The notes beneath the pieces are model-generated. The model saw only the letters and a list, made by a program, of their open reading frames with translations, did no database searches and was not told where the DNA came from. A program made the position numbers and the translations under genes. Below are positions 37,005 through 49,904 of a stretch of DNA of 64,000 nucleotides, piece by piece; the first letter of the stretch is position 1; each line of letters opens with the position of its first letter. This DNA comes from Physcomitrium patens (Eukaryota; Streptophyta; Bryopsida; Funariales; Funariaceae): NCBI RefSeq assembly GCF_000002425.4, contig NC_037273.1:3017297-3081296 (forward strand), read 5' to 3'.

Positions 37005-40000
37005 TTAGGAACCATTATCTGCTTTCTGAAGCTTCGATAAATCAGGAACCCAGAAGGACAATGCAACTGATGCAGTAGCAAACATAAACCGGCGAGGCGC
37101 CCACTTCACACATGCAGGCACCCCTGCGTTGTTCGTCCAGCATGCAACCTGGCAAGCCATGACGAAACGTAACTCCAAATTCAGCAAAGATACGTTATGG
37201 TGGTTTATTAAGTTGATCCAAAGTTGGTTGATTCACGTCCTAGGGAACAAAATAAAGTTGAGATATTAATGAGGCTTTCAAGCAACTAAGTGCTCTGTTT
37301 ACAGTACCCGTGAAACATTCATACTATCGTTTGATACTCTGCTACGCAACTGGGTTCAGAGATATTAAAGAATGCGGACAATGCAAACACAAAGAATACA
37401 ACTCTGTGAAGAAGGTAACTACCTCAGCACCCGACACCGTGTTCCATGCTCGCAAAGAGCCATCACCCGACCCTGCAGCAATCCGGTTCGTAAATCAATA
37501 TGCAAGGGATCAAGGTACATCATTGCCTCCACAGGAATGGCACTTTCATGCATTTTGATAAATTTGAGACACGAGTGTGCATTAGCGAAAATTATTAGAC
37601 GTGGAGTACATGTACATGGACAAACGAACAACATAATTTCTAGTGATTGTATAAAGTACTGCGAGCCAGTGAATGCAGGTGTATCCTCCTTGCAATAAAT
37701 CGGCCAAATAAACGTCAAAGACAACATTTGGGAAGGCACGAAGATAGTAAAACCCTAGTAAGACCTATTCAAAGCGAATGGAAGCATACCTGCAATAACA
37801 AATTGCGAATCTGGACTGAAGGAAGCCTCCAGTACCGCACCGTCAGGGTTGGGTTCAACAGTGAAAGCATGAACCTGCCATTGTACCAATTATACCAACA
37901 TCCTCAGACTCCAGAAGCTACAAGCTTCAAATCCAATTTATTCAAAGAGACCAGGATCAGATTGCATACCTTCCGTCCAGTGTAGGCATCTAAAACATAG
38001 ATATGACCGTTGGATGTTGACAGTAGCATAAGCTTGCCATCATAGCTGAATTTCATACCAGACACTTCAACTGTATCACCCCCTACCAAGAATGTATCAA
38101 AAGGTCCCTGTTTAAGAAATGCATGTAACTATTAAACATCCCTTCACTTAATGCACATTACAACCAAAAAAGCAGAAAAGAATTAGAACAACGAACGGGA
38201 CTCTAGGAACAAATAAAACATATGTATTGAAAGTGTGAAGTATGTAAGCATAATTCTGGACATTAACTAAATTACTAACCTTGTCATAAGAGCGTACGTC
38301 AAATAGTTTGATAGCTCCATTTTCCATAGCTACAGAAAATACAAGGCCCTGTTGATCATACGCAACAGCGGGTCTACCCCTCACACGCAAAAGTCCCTAA
38401 ACAGCAGTATTGCGATCAGTGCACAAAAACGACTGGACGAAGATAACTTGGGTTTAAGCGACATTAAAATCGGAAGCCTCAGCTCCATTCAAAAACTTAG
38501 CAAACGCAGAGCCTACGTAATCACCTGGATTTTTAGTAGCAAGGAAGGGCATTTCCTTACATGGTTCATAATGACCAAATTCAAGAAATGCTATGTTCAA
38601 GGAAAAACCCAACACCCTCCGCGCAATTAGGTGTATGACCAATAAATAAATAACAGATGCAGTAGCAACAAGCTAGCTGTTTTCGAAGAGAAGCAACGCA
38701 TAAGATGAGGTTGAGAAAGAACCAAATACCTGACACACATTCGTGCGCAGATCCCACAGGCGTACAGTGTGATCCAGTGCACCAGACATGAAACAGTCAT
38801 TCTTGGGAGACATGCATAGTGAGACCACCCTGCACAACATCAAATCTTTCTAAGTCCCAGCGTCTCAACAATGGAAACGGCCAAAGCAATAACACTGTCT
38901 ATCCATATTTCCAAGAAAGCAGCTCACTTAAGTACTAAAACATGAGGGGACTGCTCTTGAAACAAAGGGCGGTATGTGGCACAAAAGCAAGTTCATCAGA
39001 TTGAGATTGTGACCTGTCACGGTGCCCTTTGAAGTAGCGCAAATATCGATTGTCAAACAATGATAAATATCGCAGCGACTCTGCAAAATACCCCGATAAA
39101 ATCATTATCGCAAAGACCTGTCTCGGAAGTTGATAGTTGTGATCACAATTAACATTCAAGTAATGAAAATGAGAGAACTTATGATGTCCTTACCATCCCA
39201 TCCGTTCTTTGAAGAGTAAACTACTGAGCTGGTGTGGTGGGTGAAGCAAATCTGGTCTACCCCATACTTCTTGCTATGTATTGTTTTCAGCAATCTGCTT
39301 AAGTAATAGACATGAACAGACACGTAATGTAAAATGCATAAGTTACCGATGACATCCTCTAGGAATCATAATATATCTAAAGAGGTATATAAATATGTAT
39401 GCTGCACAACATCACTGGTTTCAGTAAAAACATTCACAGAAACATCTGCAGGTAGTGTGAGATAGAATGCAAGCCGTGCTTGAAGTGTCTTATCATAAAA
39501 AGTAGAATAATATCATGGTATTCCAATCAACTGTAAGAGAAGTGACTCACGTGGCATTAGCGGTATCGTAGAGGCGTATAGATTCGTCGTCAGAGGCAGT
39601 TACAAGGAGGTCGTCAGCGCGATGAAAATCAAGTGAATTGACCCTCCCACCCTGTACACGGCAAACCAAGCAAGTCGAACAATCTTAACAAAACTAAACA
39701 AAATCTTTCACACCTAGCTTTTCGTGACCACAGTATGGCATGAACTTAAAACACTTGAAAAGAATCCTCTAAAAGCGCTGATATGGTTTTAGAATCTGTA
39801 CAATAATATGAAGGGCCAGACCGCACGCTAGTTCCATCTGACCAATTGGTGCCAAGTGCACAACTTCAGGGTTCTCTACACGAGCCGTCAACCTCACTCT
39901 AAAGGCGACAAAACTAGACACAGTGTTTAAACTCCTGATGACCTACTACTTGAAAGACACCTTCATCCGGCTGAGTCTGTCTTCGATGAAGTGTCATGAG

Positions 40001-40479
40001 TATGATTCCGCTGCTATGCCAAACTTATGACAATCTATGACTAAGTTCAAATTCTGCCAAGAACAAAACCCCTCTCCTACCACATAATTTTTTGAAAAAA
40101 AGTTTCTCACAATATAAACAATTTAAACAAAAAACGCAGCACAGCTCATAAGTGCTGCCAGTCACCGGGTGCAATTAGCTGCACCAACGCCAATTGCAGC
40201 GTCGGAACTCACCACGAATCGACCTCAATGCTACACAGAACCCTACATATATTTATTCACAGGAGAACTTCAGCAACACCGTAAGAGCAGTCCCGGACCA
40301 AAGACTTTGACGGAATTCACTTCGCATAGAACGCGAATTACATTAGAAATCCACCCCTACGATTACAGCAGCCCCAGAGACGAAGAGAAACGCACATAAT
40401 CCTTGAAGGCAGCGCCCACGCACATGCGTTTGATCACTGTATCGTTGAGCTCTAGCGCCACTCCCCGCTTCTCCTCCAT
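37005..40479 (-). CDS. S2L: SWD2-like (WDR82-type) WD40 protein, 10 exons
   Basis: Exons (minus strand): 40479-40396, 39651-39551, 39294-39194, 39080-39014, 38829-38730, 38396-38280, 38107-37970, 37874-37790, 37472-37423, 37148-37005. All junctions are GT-AG and the frame stays open for 328 residues with a stop at 37005-37007. The product begins [19 protein letters not shown] and carries WD40 signatures such as [70 protein letters not shown] and [14 protein letters not shown], matching the plant SWD2-LIKE proteins as I recall them. SWD2/WDR82 is a nuclear beta-propeller subunit of COMPASS H3K4 methyltransferase; the yeast protein also serves the cleavage/polyadenylation factor. Length is normal for the family and no lesion was found. 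Confidence 0.93.
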
Positions 40480-41071
40480 CACCAGTGGACAACTTAGACA
40501 AATTCCACAAACAATGCACACACCTTCAATCGTTCATTTCCATCACATTGAACATACTCGACATAAAATCGCTGGAAGCAATTCGACGTCGGAGCTCGGG
40601 GCGTTGAGTGTGAATCAATAACCAGCAAATGGAACAACAAAACAAAAGGTGATCGCAAACCCCGGACCATGGCTTCGGAGCCTGGAAGCAAACCCTGGAC
40701 CCTGACGGTCACCGGTATTCCTTCCTAGCGGAGATCGGTCTCCGTAATATCAGTTCACGGTGATACCTCCACCGTGGAAAGCGTTGGATCGGAGACTGGT
40801 GAGCACTTGTGACCGTGCTATTTGAACTTCTATAACTAAATAAATTGTTGAAATTGTATTAAATAAGAGATAATAAAGATATTGTATCACCACTGTAGAA
40901 AAACTTGGTGGGGGGGATAATAACATCAAGAAACATCGGTTGTGAAGTTACAAAATGTTGAATTACAAAGGGATTCTATATATATATATATATATATATG
41001 TATATCACTAAGAATATGATTATTGAACTTTTTTGTAACGCCACCTATGCATTTGAATGCGTCTTCCAACT

Positions 41072-41114
<43 letters not shown>

Positions 41115-41951
41115 TATTATTATTATTTAAACATCATGCAAACTTTCACTGAGTTAATATGCAACAAAAATAAATAAAAAATAAAAAGTAAACCCCATGT
41201 ATCTCCAGTGCTGTTTTCAGCCATGCAAAGTAGCCATGCAAAGTAGAAAAGAAAAATCAATTCCCAAAATTTTAAAACAATATTACTTACTTTATAATAT
41301 GTGTGTGAATATGTGTATGCATCCATTATACTTTTAGTATTTGTGATCCTTTTTTCTGCATTGAATTATACTTTTTTTTATTTGTGGTTCTTCAAAATAA
41401 CTTAGCATCAGTGAGATCTTACTTATCTCAACCCATTAAAAAATAAAAAACAAAAACATGCATATACACACACACACACACACATGTACGTATGTAAATA
41501 TATATATATATATATATATATATCTTCATCAATTCAAAACCAGTTTATTTTCTTCATGTGGACACAAGTATAATAATAATTGTTATTGTTATTATTTTGA
41601 AAAAAAGAAAATACACAATAACATTAGCATAATTTGAAATTCTGATAGTACTTTATTCAATAATATCATGTGATGATGCCATTTCATGTAAATTGTACAA
41701 TGCTTTATACAACTTTTCCAATTAACATGTTAACGTGAAGCTTCTGATTTTTTTAAAGAATTTACATATCAAGATTTGAGTTGTATGAATACAATATAGT
41801 GTTTCACTACACAAATTAGAAATTTAATAAAGGCCAAGAAGTTCATTTTCACAAAATAAAGAATTCACATCCTTGAAATTACAAAATATGTGATTCAATT
41901 TTTGAAAAGTTTTTTTTTTAATATTCTTTTCTCCAATAATACTAAAAAGGT
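40480..41951. other. SWD2-like promoter and PKA-R 3' flank, no gene
   Basis: The first 350 bases are of mixed composition and should hold the SWD2-like promoter. The remainder is AT-rich with TA runs (about 40979-41000, 41076-41105, 41499-41522) and a CA run (41467-41484). Confidence 0.55.
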
Positions 41952-42892
41952 TTAGCTAATGGCTGCTGCAACTGTAGCATACTCTAATTTTTTGCGATGC
42001 AAAATATCCTCTAGTTTTCCTAACAACCTCTGCACATAGAATAGAAGAAAAAAAAAAAAACACTCCAATCAAAATTTCTTTCTTCATTACAAAATTTTAA
42101 AATATACAATCATAAATATAGTTTATCATGTGTAAAAACATAAGTTGTTGCGGTAATTTTTATAGTAAGTATTAGCATAAATTTTGTATAATTTTTTGAA
42201 TCATGGAACCTTAAAACTTTCTCGTTCTATAAACACCACTTTGCAGTTGGATGTTGTCACCACTGATGCTGCTCGGGGCTCATTGTTCAAAAGTGCTAAT
42301 TCACCAAAATAATCTCCACTTTTGTACTTCATTAGAACTTGGCCTTTTGTCTTAGCCTCAGCAGTTCCCTGTTAAACCCACAATGAAATTGATTTTGATA
42401 TGTGTGCATGTGTGTGTGTATATATGAAGTTGGATAATTTAAGGCTTTTATTTGTTTTTACAGTTTCTGCATAAAATCAAAACTGATGGGTTGGATTTTT
42501 AGATTTGAAAAAATGCCAATGCTTGGAAAAATCACAAATAAACTTGTTTTTTTCTTTTTTGTGGTGATTTATTTGAAAAATAATCTCAATGAACACAAAA
42601 ATTCAAAACAAGGGTTTTTCACTTCCATTTTTATTTTATTTTATTTATCACAATAGGAAATTCCTGAGCATGCCATGTGAATGATTGTTTTGAGTTTGGA
42701 CAGCTTTATGTGAAATTACACAAGTAAAAGCACAAGTCTGATCAAACTTCAATTACCTCTTCCAAAAAGTAAAATTTGTCTCCAGGTGTATCCTCAACAA
42801 TAATGGATTGTCCAGGATTATAATACTCAGGTTCCAAAACATCAGCAATTGCAGATCGTTCATATGCATCAAGAGTCTGTACTTACTTGTTA

Positions 42893-42927
<35 letters not shown>

Positions 42928-44485
42928 CACACACACATACAACATTTTTATTCAAGTAGAACATATGTATATATATATATATATATATAAACAAATGTAT
43001 GTCCTACCAACCTTCAGCAATGGAACACTTGCAAGAAACTCTTCATACAAGTTTCTTTTTTGAGAAGTGGAAGTCATGAGGATTTGTTGGAATGTTCCAC
43101 GATCCATGGCCCATAAGATACAATCTGTGGTTGCCTAATTCCATTCCCTCATTTTCTATGAATATGGGATACATGAGATGCCATCTAAAAGAACTTGTAT
43201 TCCAAAAAGAAGCATGGAAAGAAAGAAGAGGGGAGGGGGAGATGAACAATAGAATGTGGGGTTTGTGTTTATTTATATTTATACACATACTTTGACAGTT
43301 GCAGCGCGGGGGGCATTGTAGAGGAGGGCAAGCTCCCCAAAGCTATCGCCTGCAGAGTAGCTGGCCACACACACTGGGTTTGCATTCTCGCTCTGCTTGA
43401 TGTACACGTCACATGATCCACCCTGTCATTTCATTCATCCATCTCCCCGTTACTTCATCCGTTCACTACCACATTCATCCCCCGCCCTGGGTTCCCTTGG
43501 TTTTATTAATTAACTCCCTCTTTAACGCTCACCTGCAGATCTCAGCCAAACCATGTATGTTTTCATTTTTGCTCATGTGGAGGACACAATGCTTTTCCTC
43601 TCCCTGTGTACATGTGAGTAAGGTAGCCGACCCATTTTTCATAACTTAAGCATATCAGCATATATGCAATAAGTGTAAAAATGAAAGAAATTTTTTTCAA
43701 CGCAGGGAAAAATATCCCATTCTATTGGTTGGAATGGAGGGGGGTGGTCGAGAATGCATCAGCTATCTTACACAGAAACCCACCTAAAACCATTGCATTT
43801 AGGGTTTGGAATTTGACATACTTCAATGAAGTAGAAGGTGTCACCCAATTGGCTTTGCTGGATGATGATGTCTTGAGCCTTGTGTTTCTCTTCTTCAACT
43901 GCATCAATAACCTGGCAGAGTTCCATTTTATAGTGTTGGTATTGGTAGCTGTGTTGTTCAGTGGTAATGCATATATTAGGCCAGTAAACAGAATGCATGA
44001 GCTACATGCAAAAACTAAAAATATGATAGTGGTGATTTGGCGAACCGTCTTTATTTGTTTTTTATCACAGCCTTTGAAAATGTAGCTTTTCTCTAAAGCT
44101 CTTTGAATGCGTTTTTTTGCATCATTGGATTTTTTAACCACCTAAAAACAGAACCAATATTTATAGATATATTATCAAAAATGTTTCACTATTGTATTAT
44201 TCAAAATAATTTGAGTGCAGGCTGTCATTGGGAGTATGCACTTGACAACAAAAAATATGAATTATATTTATTTATGTATTCATGAATATATATATATATA
44301 TATATATATTGACATGGAATATTTAATCACCTTTGGTACATAACTTGAATCCAAAACTACTGGTTCTGCACTAACTCCAGTTCTTCGAAATGATAATGTT
44401 CGTCTGCGCTTGTCTTTTACCTGGAATAATCATCAGAATTTCAATATTTTTTGGTTTTCATCTGATTTTAGGTTTTTTTAATTAT

Positions 44486-44534
<49 letters not shown>

Positions 44535-45208
44535 CTCATTTTATGAAAAAAATAAAAAAAAATAAAAAAATAAATCTCATAGTCAAATCATGATTTAATG
44601 AGGTATTCAAATTCTTGAAATTGAAACATTGAAAAGTAAATTTTCTACCATCTCATAATAAGCAAAACAAAAGTCATGAATTAATGGATATAATGCAATA
44701 ATCTTGGTTTGATTTATGGTGTATTAAAAAATATTACAGTCAATTTTTTTTAACACTAATGAAAAGATTTGGTTTATTTACAAATATTTAGAGTCAGTGT
44801 ATTTATAGTTATAACTCTTTAAATCATGATTTGAAAATACTCCCTGTAATAAAAATGTCAACTGGCAGAATTCACGAAAACAATGACAATAGAAAAATGC
44901 GCATGGGTTTTTTAAAAAGGTCACATGAATTTGAATTTGCCTTATATCATTCACACTATTCTAGTTTTTATGCAAAAGAATTTGATCTGATTTTATGAAA
45001 TTGAGTCATTACAATGGTAGATAGTTATTGGTTAAATTTCATGAACTTAAATCAAATTTCAGAATTTAATTTTAATTTTTGATATTTTAAAATTATAGTT
45101 TTGCAGCTCAAACATAATCAATTTTGTAAAATTTCATCTTACCCGTGTCATTGAATTGTACTTAAAAATGATTATACTCTCATTAATATATCAATTAATA
45201 TTCAACTA

Positions 45209-45243
<35 letters not shown>

Positions 45244-46138
45244 AAATAAACTACACTTTTTATGTGCAACTTAAACATGCACAACTGAAAATAGAAATGA
45301 GAATAAATCCAAAAAATCAAAATAACATTTTTTTACCTTTCCTAATGTGGCACCCATTTTTTGTTTTGTTTTTTAAATCAATGTCTTTGACTTTGTTAAA
45401 TGTAAAATCATTGTGACAATTGTTATTTAGTGAATGTTAATCAAGTTTGAATCATTGATTTAATGTCAGAATATTTTAGGTTTAAAAGTTTTAAGATTAT
45501 CATTGTGCAAATAACACCATCCACCAAATACACATATGGATGATATGTTACATTCTACAATTGTACGTCAAAATGAATCCTTGCAACACATTGGACTAAT
45601 GTAATGTTCAAATTATGCATGTTCATGATGTTATTAATACAATTGTGATTGCTTCATATTTGTATTTATTGTCTGTTTCACTAACAAATAAAAAACGCCT
45701 CTACAAGACACTAATGACAATTCAATTTAGCTAACAACATTGTTCAAAAATTTAAAACACTTTCAGATTTTATCAACATAATATATAAAAAATTCATGGT
45801 CTAGGGACATAATTTCCTTCTTTCTTCTCATTCCTGAAATTCCATCAATTCTATTTATAAAAAGAAATATTAATCCAGAACGCCCCTCTAATGAAATTCA
45901 CTAACATTTAAGTCAATATTACACGTGACTCAAAACAAGTACTACTTTGAATTGAGTTTACTTAGATTCGGTTTAAGTGATCATAATATATTTACATAAA
46001 TATTGAAGAAAATAGTGTGGGCACATAGAGAAAGGAAATAAGGGGTGTTACTTCTTGGCGGGGAATATTGGTTGGGCGCCCTTTCCTGGCGTTCAAATCG
46101 GCCGCGGAGGGGCGGCTCTCGGAGGTGTACACCGCCAT
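41952..46138 (-). CDS. PKAR: cAMP-dependent protein kinase (PKA) regulatory subunit, RI-like, 9 exons
   Basis: Exons (minus): 46138-46052, 44420-44331, 44141-44046, 43911-43822, 43422-43291, 43134-43012, 42876-42757, 42368-42210, 42029-41952. Every intron is GT-AG and phase 0, giving 324 residues. An inhibitor site RRTGVSAE (residues 41-48) has Gly at the phospho-acceptor position, so it is a pseudosubstrate as in animal RI-beta. Two cyclic-nucleotide-binding domains follow, with phosphate-binding cassettes FGELALLYNAPRAATV (149-164, Glu151/Arg160) and FGELALLNNEPRAASV (267-282, Glu269/Arg278). Between them are the RI-like DRGTFQQILM and LYEEFLASVPLL. The C-terminus (RLLGKLEDILHRKK) matches the RI end. 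In the family, cAMP binding releases the catalytic kinase. No N-terminal dimerisation/docking domain is visible. Exon 1 is the least certain part: an in-frame ATG at 46297 would add 53 residues, and intron 1 (1.6 kb) could hide other exons. Confidence 0.92.
44421..46051 (-). other. Intron 1 of the PKA-R gene
   Basis: 1631 bases, AT-rich, with a CA/TA microsatellite near 44486-44535 and a TA run at 45210-45241. It is far longer than the other introns (about 134-399 bases). I see no exon resembling a dimerisation/docking helix in it. Confidence 0.6.
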
Positions 46139-46445
46139 GGCGGCAAATGGCGACGGCGATCTGCTTCGGCACCTCGTCTCGTCGGGAAAGCGGGCCCCAC
46201 TCCACGCTTCTGCAGCAGTACACACCCTCCCCTCGGGAAGCTTCTGGAATGGCACAGACTCTCCCATTAACCCGAACCGTATCGATAACCGGGGCATCGA
46301 GAGTCCAGGTTACGATTTTGCAGGGTACGGTTCTCGCAGACGGTTCTCAACAAAGGTATCTGTCACAGTGAAGCCTTCGAACTCAATTTGGACTTCAACA
46401 TCACAAGCTGATGCTTCTGTGCGCAAGTTCTGCTTGTTTTCATGA
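46137..46445 (+). CDS. Short divergent ORF of unknown function
   Basis: A plus-strand frame (in-frame ATG at 46137, or 46068) overlaps exon 1 of PKA-R on the other strand. The two ATGs share the palindrome CCGCCATGGCGG. The product would start MAANGDGDLLRHLVSSGKR and shows no known domain. A donor-like AAAG/GTATCTG occurs near 46356. It could be the first exon of a transcript reading into the CAND1-like remnants, or chance. Confidence 0.25.
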   Translation: MAANGDGDLLRHLVSSGKRAPLHASAAVHTLPSGSFWNGTDSPINPNRIDNRGIESPGYDFAGYGSRRRFSTKVSVTVKPSNSIWTSTSQADASVRKFCLFS

Positions 46446-46920
46446 AACCTCGTTGTACCGAAGCACAATAGCTAGCTCAATGGTAGTCTGGTTGGGCACA
46501 GGCTGTTTCGGGCTACGAGACCTTTCCAACTTTCTACTTTAAACTTTCTCCTGAATTCGGGCATTGACGTCGATAACTGTGAAGGTGGGCCTGGCTTAAA
46601 AGTGTGTGGGGAGATTGTGAAAGCAATTCGCATCAATTTCGACAATGTGGGGACGTTCCATGAGCTTTTGTGACTTTGTATTGCGAGTGTGCCTGTAATT
46701 CATGTGTGTGTTTTCAGGATCCGCACATTTGATTATATGGCTATCCTGAGATTGAGTTCATCATGGATAGGCGGTTTGGTATTTCCTTTGAACTAGTTTT
46801 GGAATTCTTTTCGTAAGATACTCATTGTAAGACTATGTGCTGGGATGGTAGTCTTAGTTTGATCATATTAATCTTTTCAATATTACTTATCAGTTCACCT
46901 CTTGCTTCTCACGCTTGCAG

Positions 46921-48246
46921 CTCCCTGCTTTCAACTTCATTCCATTTGTGCGACCTGCTTACAATGCCATCTTCAGGAGGTTGACTGCTCAAGATCAAGA
47001 CCAGGTTTGTAGATTTGGAGAACGATTATTGCGACTGTTTATACATGTGAAATTTGGCATGTCAGTTCATGTTTGTGTGTTGCATGTCTGCTAACTTGCG
47101 CCTGCAGCAGCTGGGAAAAGTGGGTTCTTTTCGTAGTGGTTATTCTCTTTCCAACGAGCAATTGTGAATCAAAACTTATGTAGTGGATGGAATTACAGGA
47201 AGTAACGGAATGTGCAATATCTTGTTTGGGGCTTGTTATTCCCATGCTTGGAGATCATCTCAAGAGCGTACTTGACACGTGATTGCCACTGTTAATGGAG
47301 CGTTTACGCATTGAGATAACAAGACTCAAAACTGTGAAGGTAGAAGCTTTACGAGCACTTCAGAATTGATTGTTTTCGTTCGATCATAGTGTGCTGATTT
47401 GCGGATATAAACCTTTAGATGATGCTTGGGGTGACACAAACAATAGTGCTTTGGACCGTTTTCTAAAACAATTGATTTCGAATGCAGGCGTTTGCAACTA
47501 TTGCAGAGTCTCCTTTGAATGTAGACTTATGCTCAGTTTTAGAACAAGTCGTTGCAGAGCTGACAACGTTCTTGCGCAAGGTATGTATTGTGTAGAAATT
47601 CCTTCAGCCCTTATGAGTTTCTTTGACGCTGTATTACGTAAGCTAGTCACGTTGTTTTGTAAAGGAAGTTTCAATCTATTTGTACCAGTTTGGACCTTGC
47701 TTGCTGTTTTTATAGGCCAACCGAACCCTGCAACTCGCCTCATTGGGCACATCGAATTCGCTACTTACTGCTTACAGCAATTAAATTAGCTCAGCCAGCT
47801 ACGAATCTACTCTCACAGAGTTATCTTCTCTCATTAGGTGGGTGCCCTGTCTCAGTTGCTTGCAAGTTTTGTTCCAAAAGAAGTTGATATTTGTAGTAGT
47901 GAAAAATTAACACTTTCATGGTCGACGTGGAATGAAAGTGAGCAGACTTTATTGTTGGGAACTATATTTGAATGAAGGTTTCTATAAGGTTGAATCATTT
48001 GCTCGAATTGGTGAATGTGCTTTCATGTATATCATAACCCTAAAGTGCTGAGAGTGTGCTTGTTGTTATCCCTGGTTTTGGCAGTGATGCAGACTTGTAC
48101 ATTACAGTGTTAACACTGGAGTTATGTTGCACCATGATTGTTGATAAAAACACCAGTTAAACGCTGGCGTTGCTATTTGGGAACGTGTCTTGCCTCGAGC
48201 ACTTATCCTTGTAAAAAGTTCGTTACTACAGGGTCAAGCGTTGCAG
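46921..48246 (+). pseudogene. CAND1-like (cullin-associated NEDD8-dissociated protein) pseudogene fragment
   Basis: Five exon-like blocks keep plant splice sites: 46921-47004, 47199-47339, 47488-47580, 47716-47837 and 48085-48246. Their translations follow the middle of CAND1 in order: FVRPAYNAIFRRLTAQDQDQ; EVTECAISCLGLVIPMLGDH; AFATIAESPLNVDLCSVLEQ...FLRK; ANRTLQLASLGTSNSLL; DADLYITVLTLELCCTM, then LPRALILVKSSLLQGQAL. CAND1 is a HEAT-repeat exchange factor for cullin-RING ligases, normally about 1200 residues; only about 200 are here. Lesions: TGA at 47280-47282, TAA at 47782-47784, and a frame change near 48165. Retained introns mean a segmental duplicate, not a retrocopy. Confidence 0.8.
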
Positions 48247-49900
48247 GTAACTCTTTTGAACATTTAACGTGCTTGAGGTGGAGGTTGGGGGTGGGCAGTT
48301 GAGCCATAGTGTTTGCGGGGAATGCTCGGAACTGGATTATATGGCCGCTAGGAATCTTTTCTCTACGTGGACGGTGATATGATCAAGCACGGTTCAGGGG
48401 CATTACCTGCTCCCTCCGCATGAAGTTTAATGTATGAAATTGTGCTGCATGAGTCCTCCGTTTTGATGATCTCACCAGCTTCAACCAAAGCAGCTTTATC
48501 ATCTAGGACTGTGTTGCTTGCCATTGAAAGCAACTCACAAAACTCTCATGAAAGAATCAAACTTGATGCTTGGAGCAACTGCAAAACAAACCACAATGTA
48601 ACACAAGTCTCCAAAAGCTCAGAGACAATACAACAATATCAAAAATTAAATATTGCTCTTCACTTGAACATCTAATACAAGGTTTCTTTTTTGGACTGAG
48701 AGTCTCTCAACGATATAAAAAGTAAAGATCTTACATGGATTATATTTGGAATCAATGAATTGTTGTATTAAATATGGCAATTTACAATTGGATTGGACAT
48801 GCAAAAGTAGAATTCAAGTGGACTAAATATAACAATTTGGAGTGGCATTAAGCATAAAACAATAAAGTAGAATTGGAATAAATATAATAATTTAGATTGA
48901 GACATTCAACATAGAAAGTAGAGTGGAAGTGAAACAAAATAAATATTATAAAATATAAGGAGTATAAAAAGAGACAAAGTCATTAATAATTGTTTATATT
49001 CACTTTTCTTTAATATTGCTTATTGTCATTTGTAGCTCTTGGCTTAGGTGTGTAGGTGCTTATGTAGTAGCAATATGTTGGTACCTAAAACATGTGTATT
49101 GCTTGTTATTATATAATATAAAGTAAAGATCTTATAATTGTGGTTTTTGATCAAAACAAAGTAATTAGTAATATTTTTGTATATTCTTCAATTTGTACTT
49201 TAGTCTCTCAATTTCCTATTTATTTGTTAGGTTTGATGGTTTCTCCACAATATACTTCTTGCTCTGATGGTGGCCTTGAGAAGCAATTGTTGTATCATTG
49301 CAGCAAGTACTATGCACTTTAATCTATATTTTAACTTGAGATCTATAAGTTCTAATCATATTGTGAGCCAAAGGTGAAAGGGTTTGAAGGAGCTAAGTAT
49401 AAGGCTTTTAAGACTAGGTTAGAGGTAGAAGAATATGTATCAAATTAGTTGAGGTGGTTCTGTTATTGTCTAGTTATTTTGTATGCTAACTATATTCAAT
49501 TGTTTCATGATTTTTTTAAATAAAGAGTAATGAAGTGATTTTGTGAAAATGTTTGCTACATGTTCTAGAATTGGTATGTATTGGAGGTTAATTTCTCCTA
49601 ATTGAATCTTTTTTTAATAAATAATAATATGTTGCTATGTGTTTATTTTTAAATTTATAATTATTCTAATACTTCTAGTATTATCACAATATATAACTAC
49701 TGATTGTTCTATGTCAATTTATAAGTCTTTGAATAATATGATAAGTCATGAGGCTTCTTTAGATGTATTAGCTGATGCTATGTTATAAACTTCCAAAGAA
49801 TACAATGCTATAATGGATTGTTTCTTGGATGACCATGAAATAGATGTAGTTTCAATACTAAATATGAATTTAGTGGCAGATTGAATTCATTATGTATCTT
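48247..49900. other. Intergenic with weak tandem similarity, no gene
   Basis: AT-rich. Diverged repeats containing GTAGAATT / GTAGAGTG occur at about 48805-48935. A plus-strand frame at 48430-48675 matches no known family. Left-hand sequence of the second copia element may lie near 49870. Confidence 0.45.
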
Positions 49901-49904
49901 CCAC

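Noticed and set aside
42753-42990. Tyr/Ile repeat frames on both strands
   Set aside because: These are translated TA microsatellites in a PKA-R intron.
46466-46530. tRNA-like A box (TAGCTCAATGGTAG)
   Set aside because: The A-box match is good, but no proper B box or cloverleaf-pairing arms follow, so no tRNA is called.
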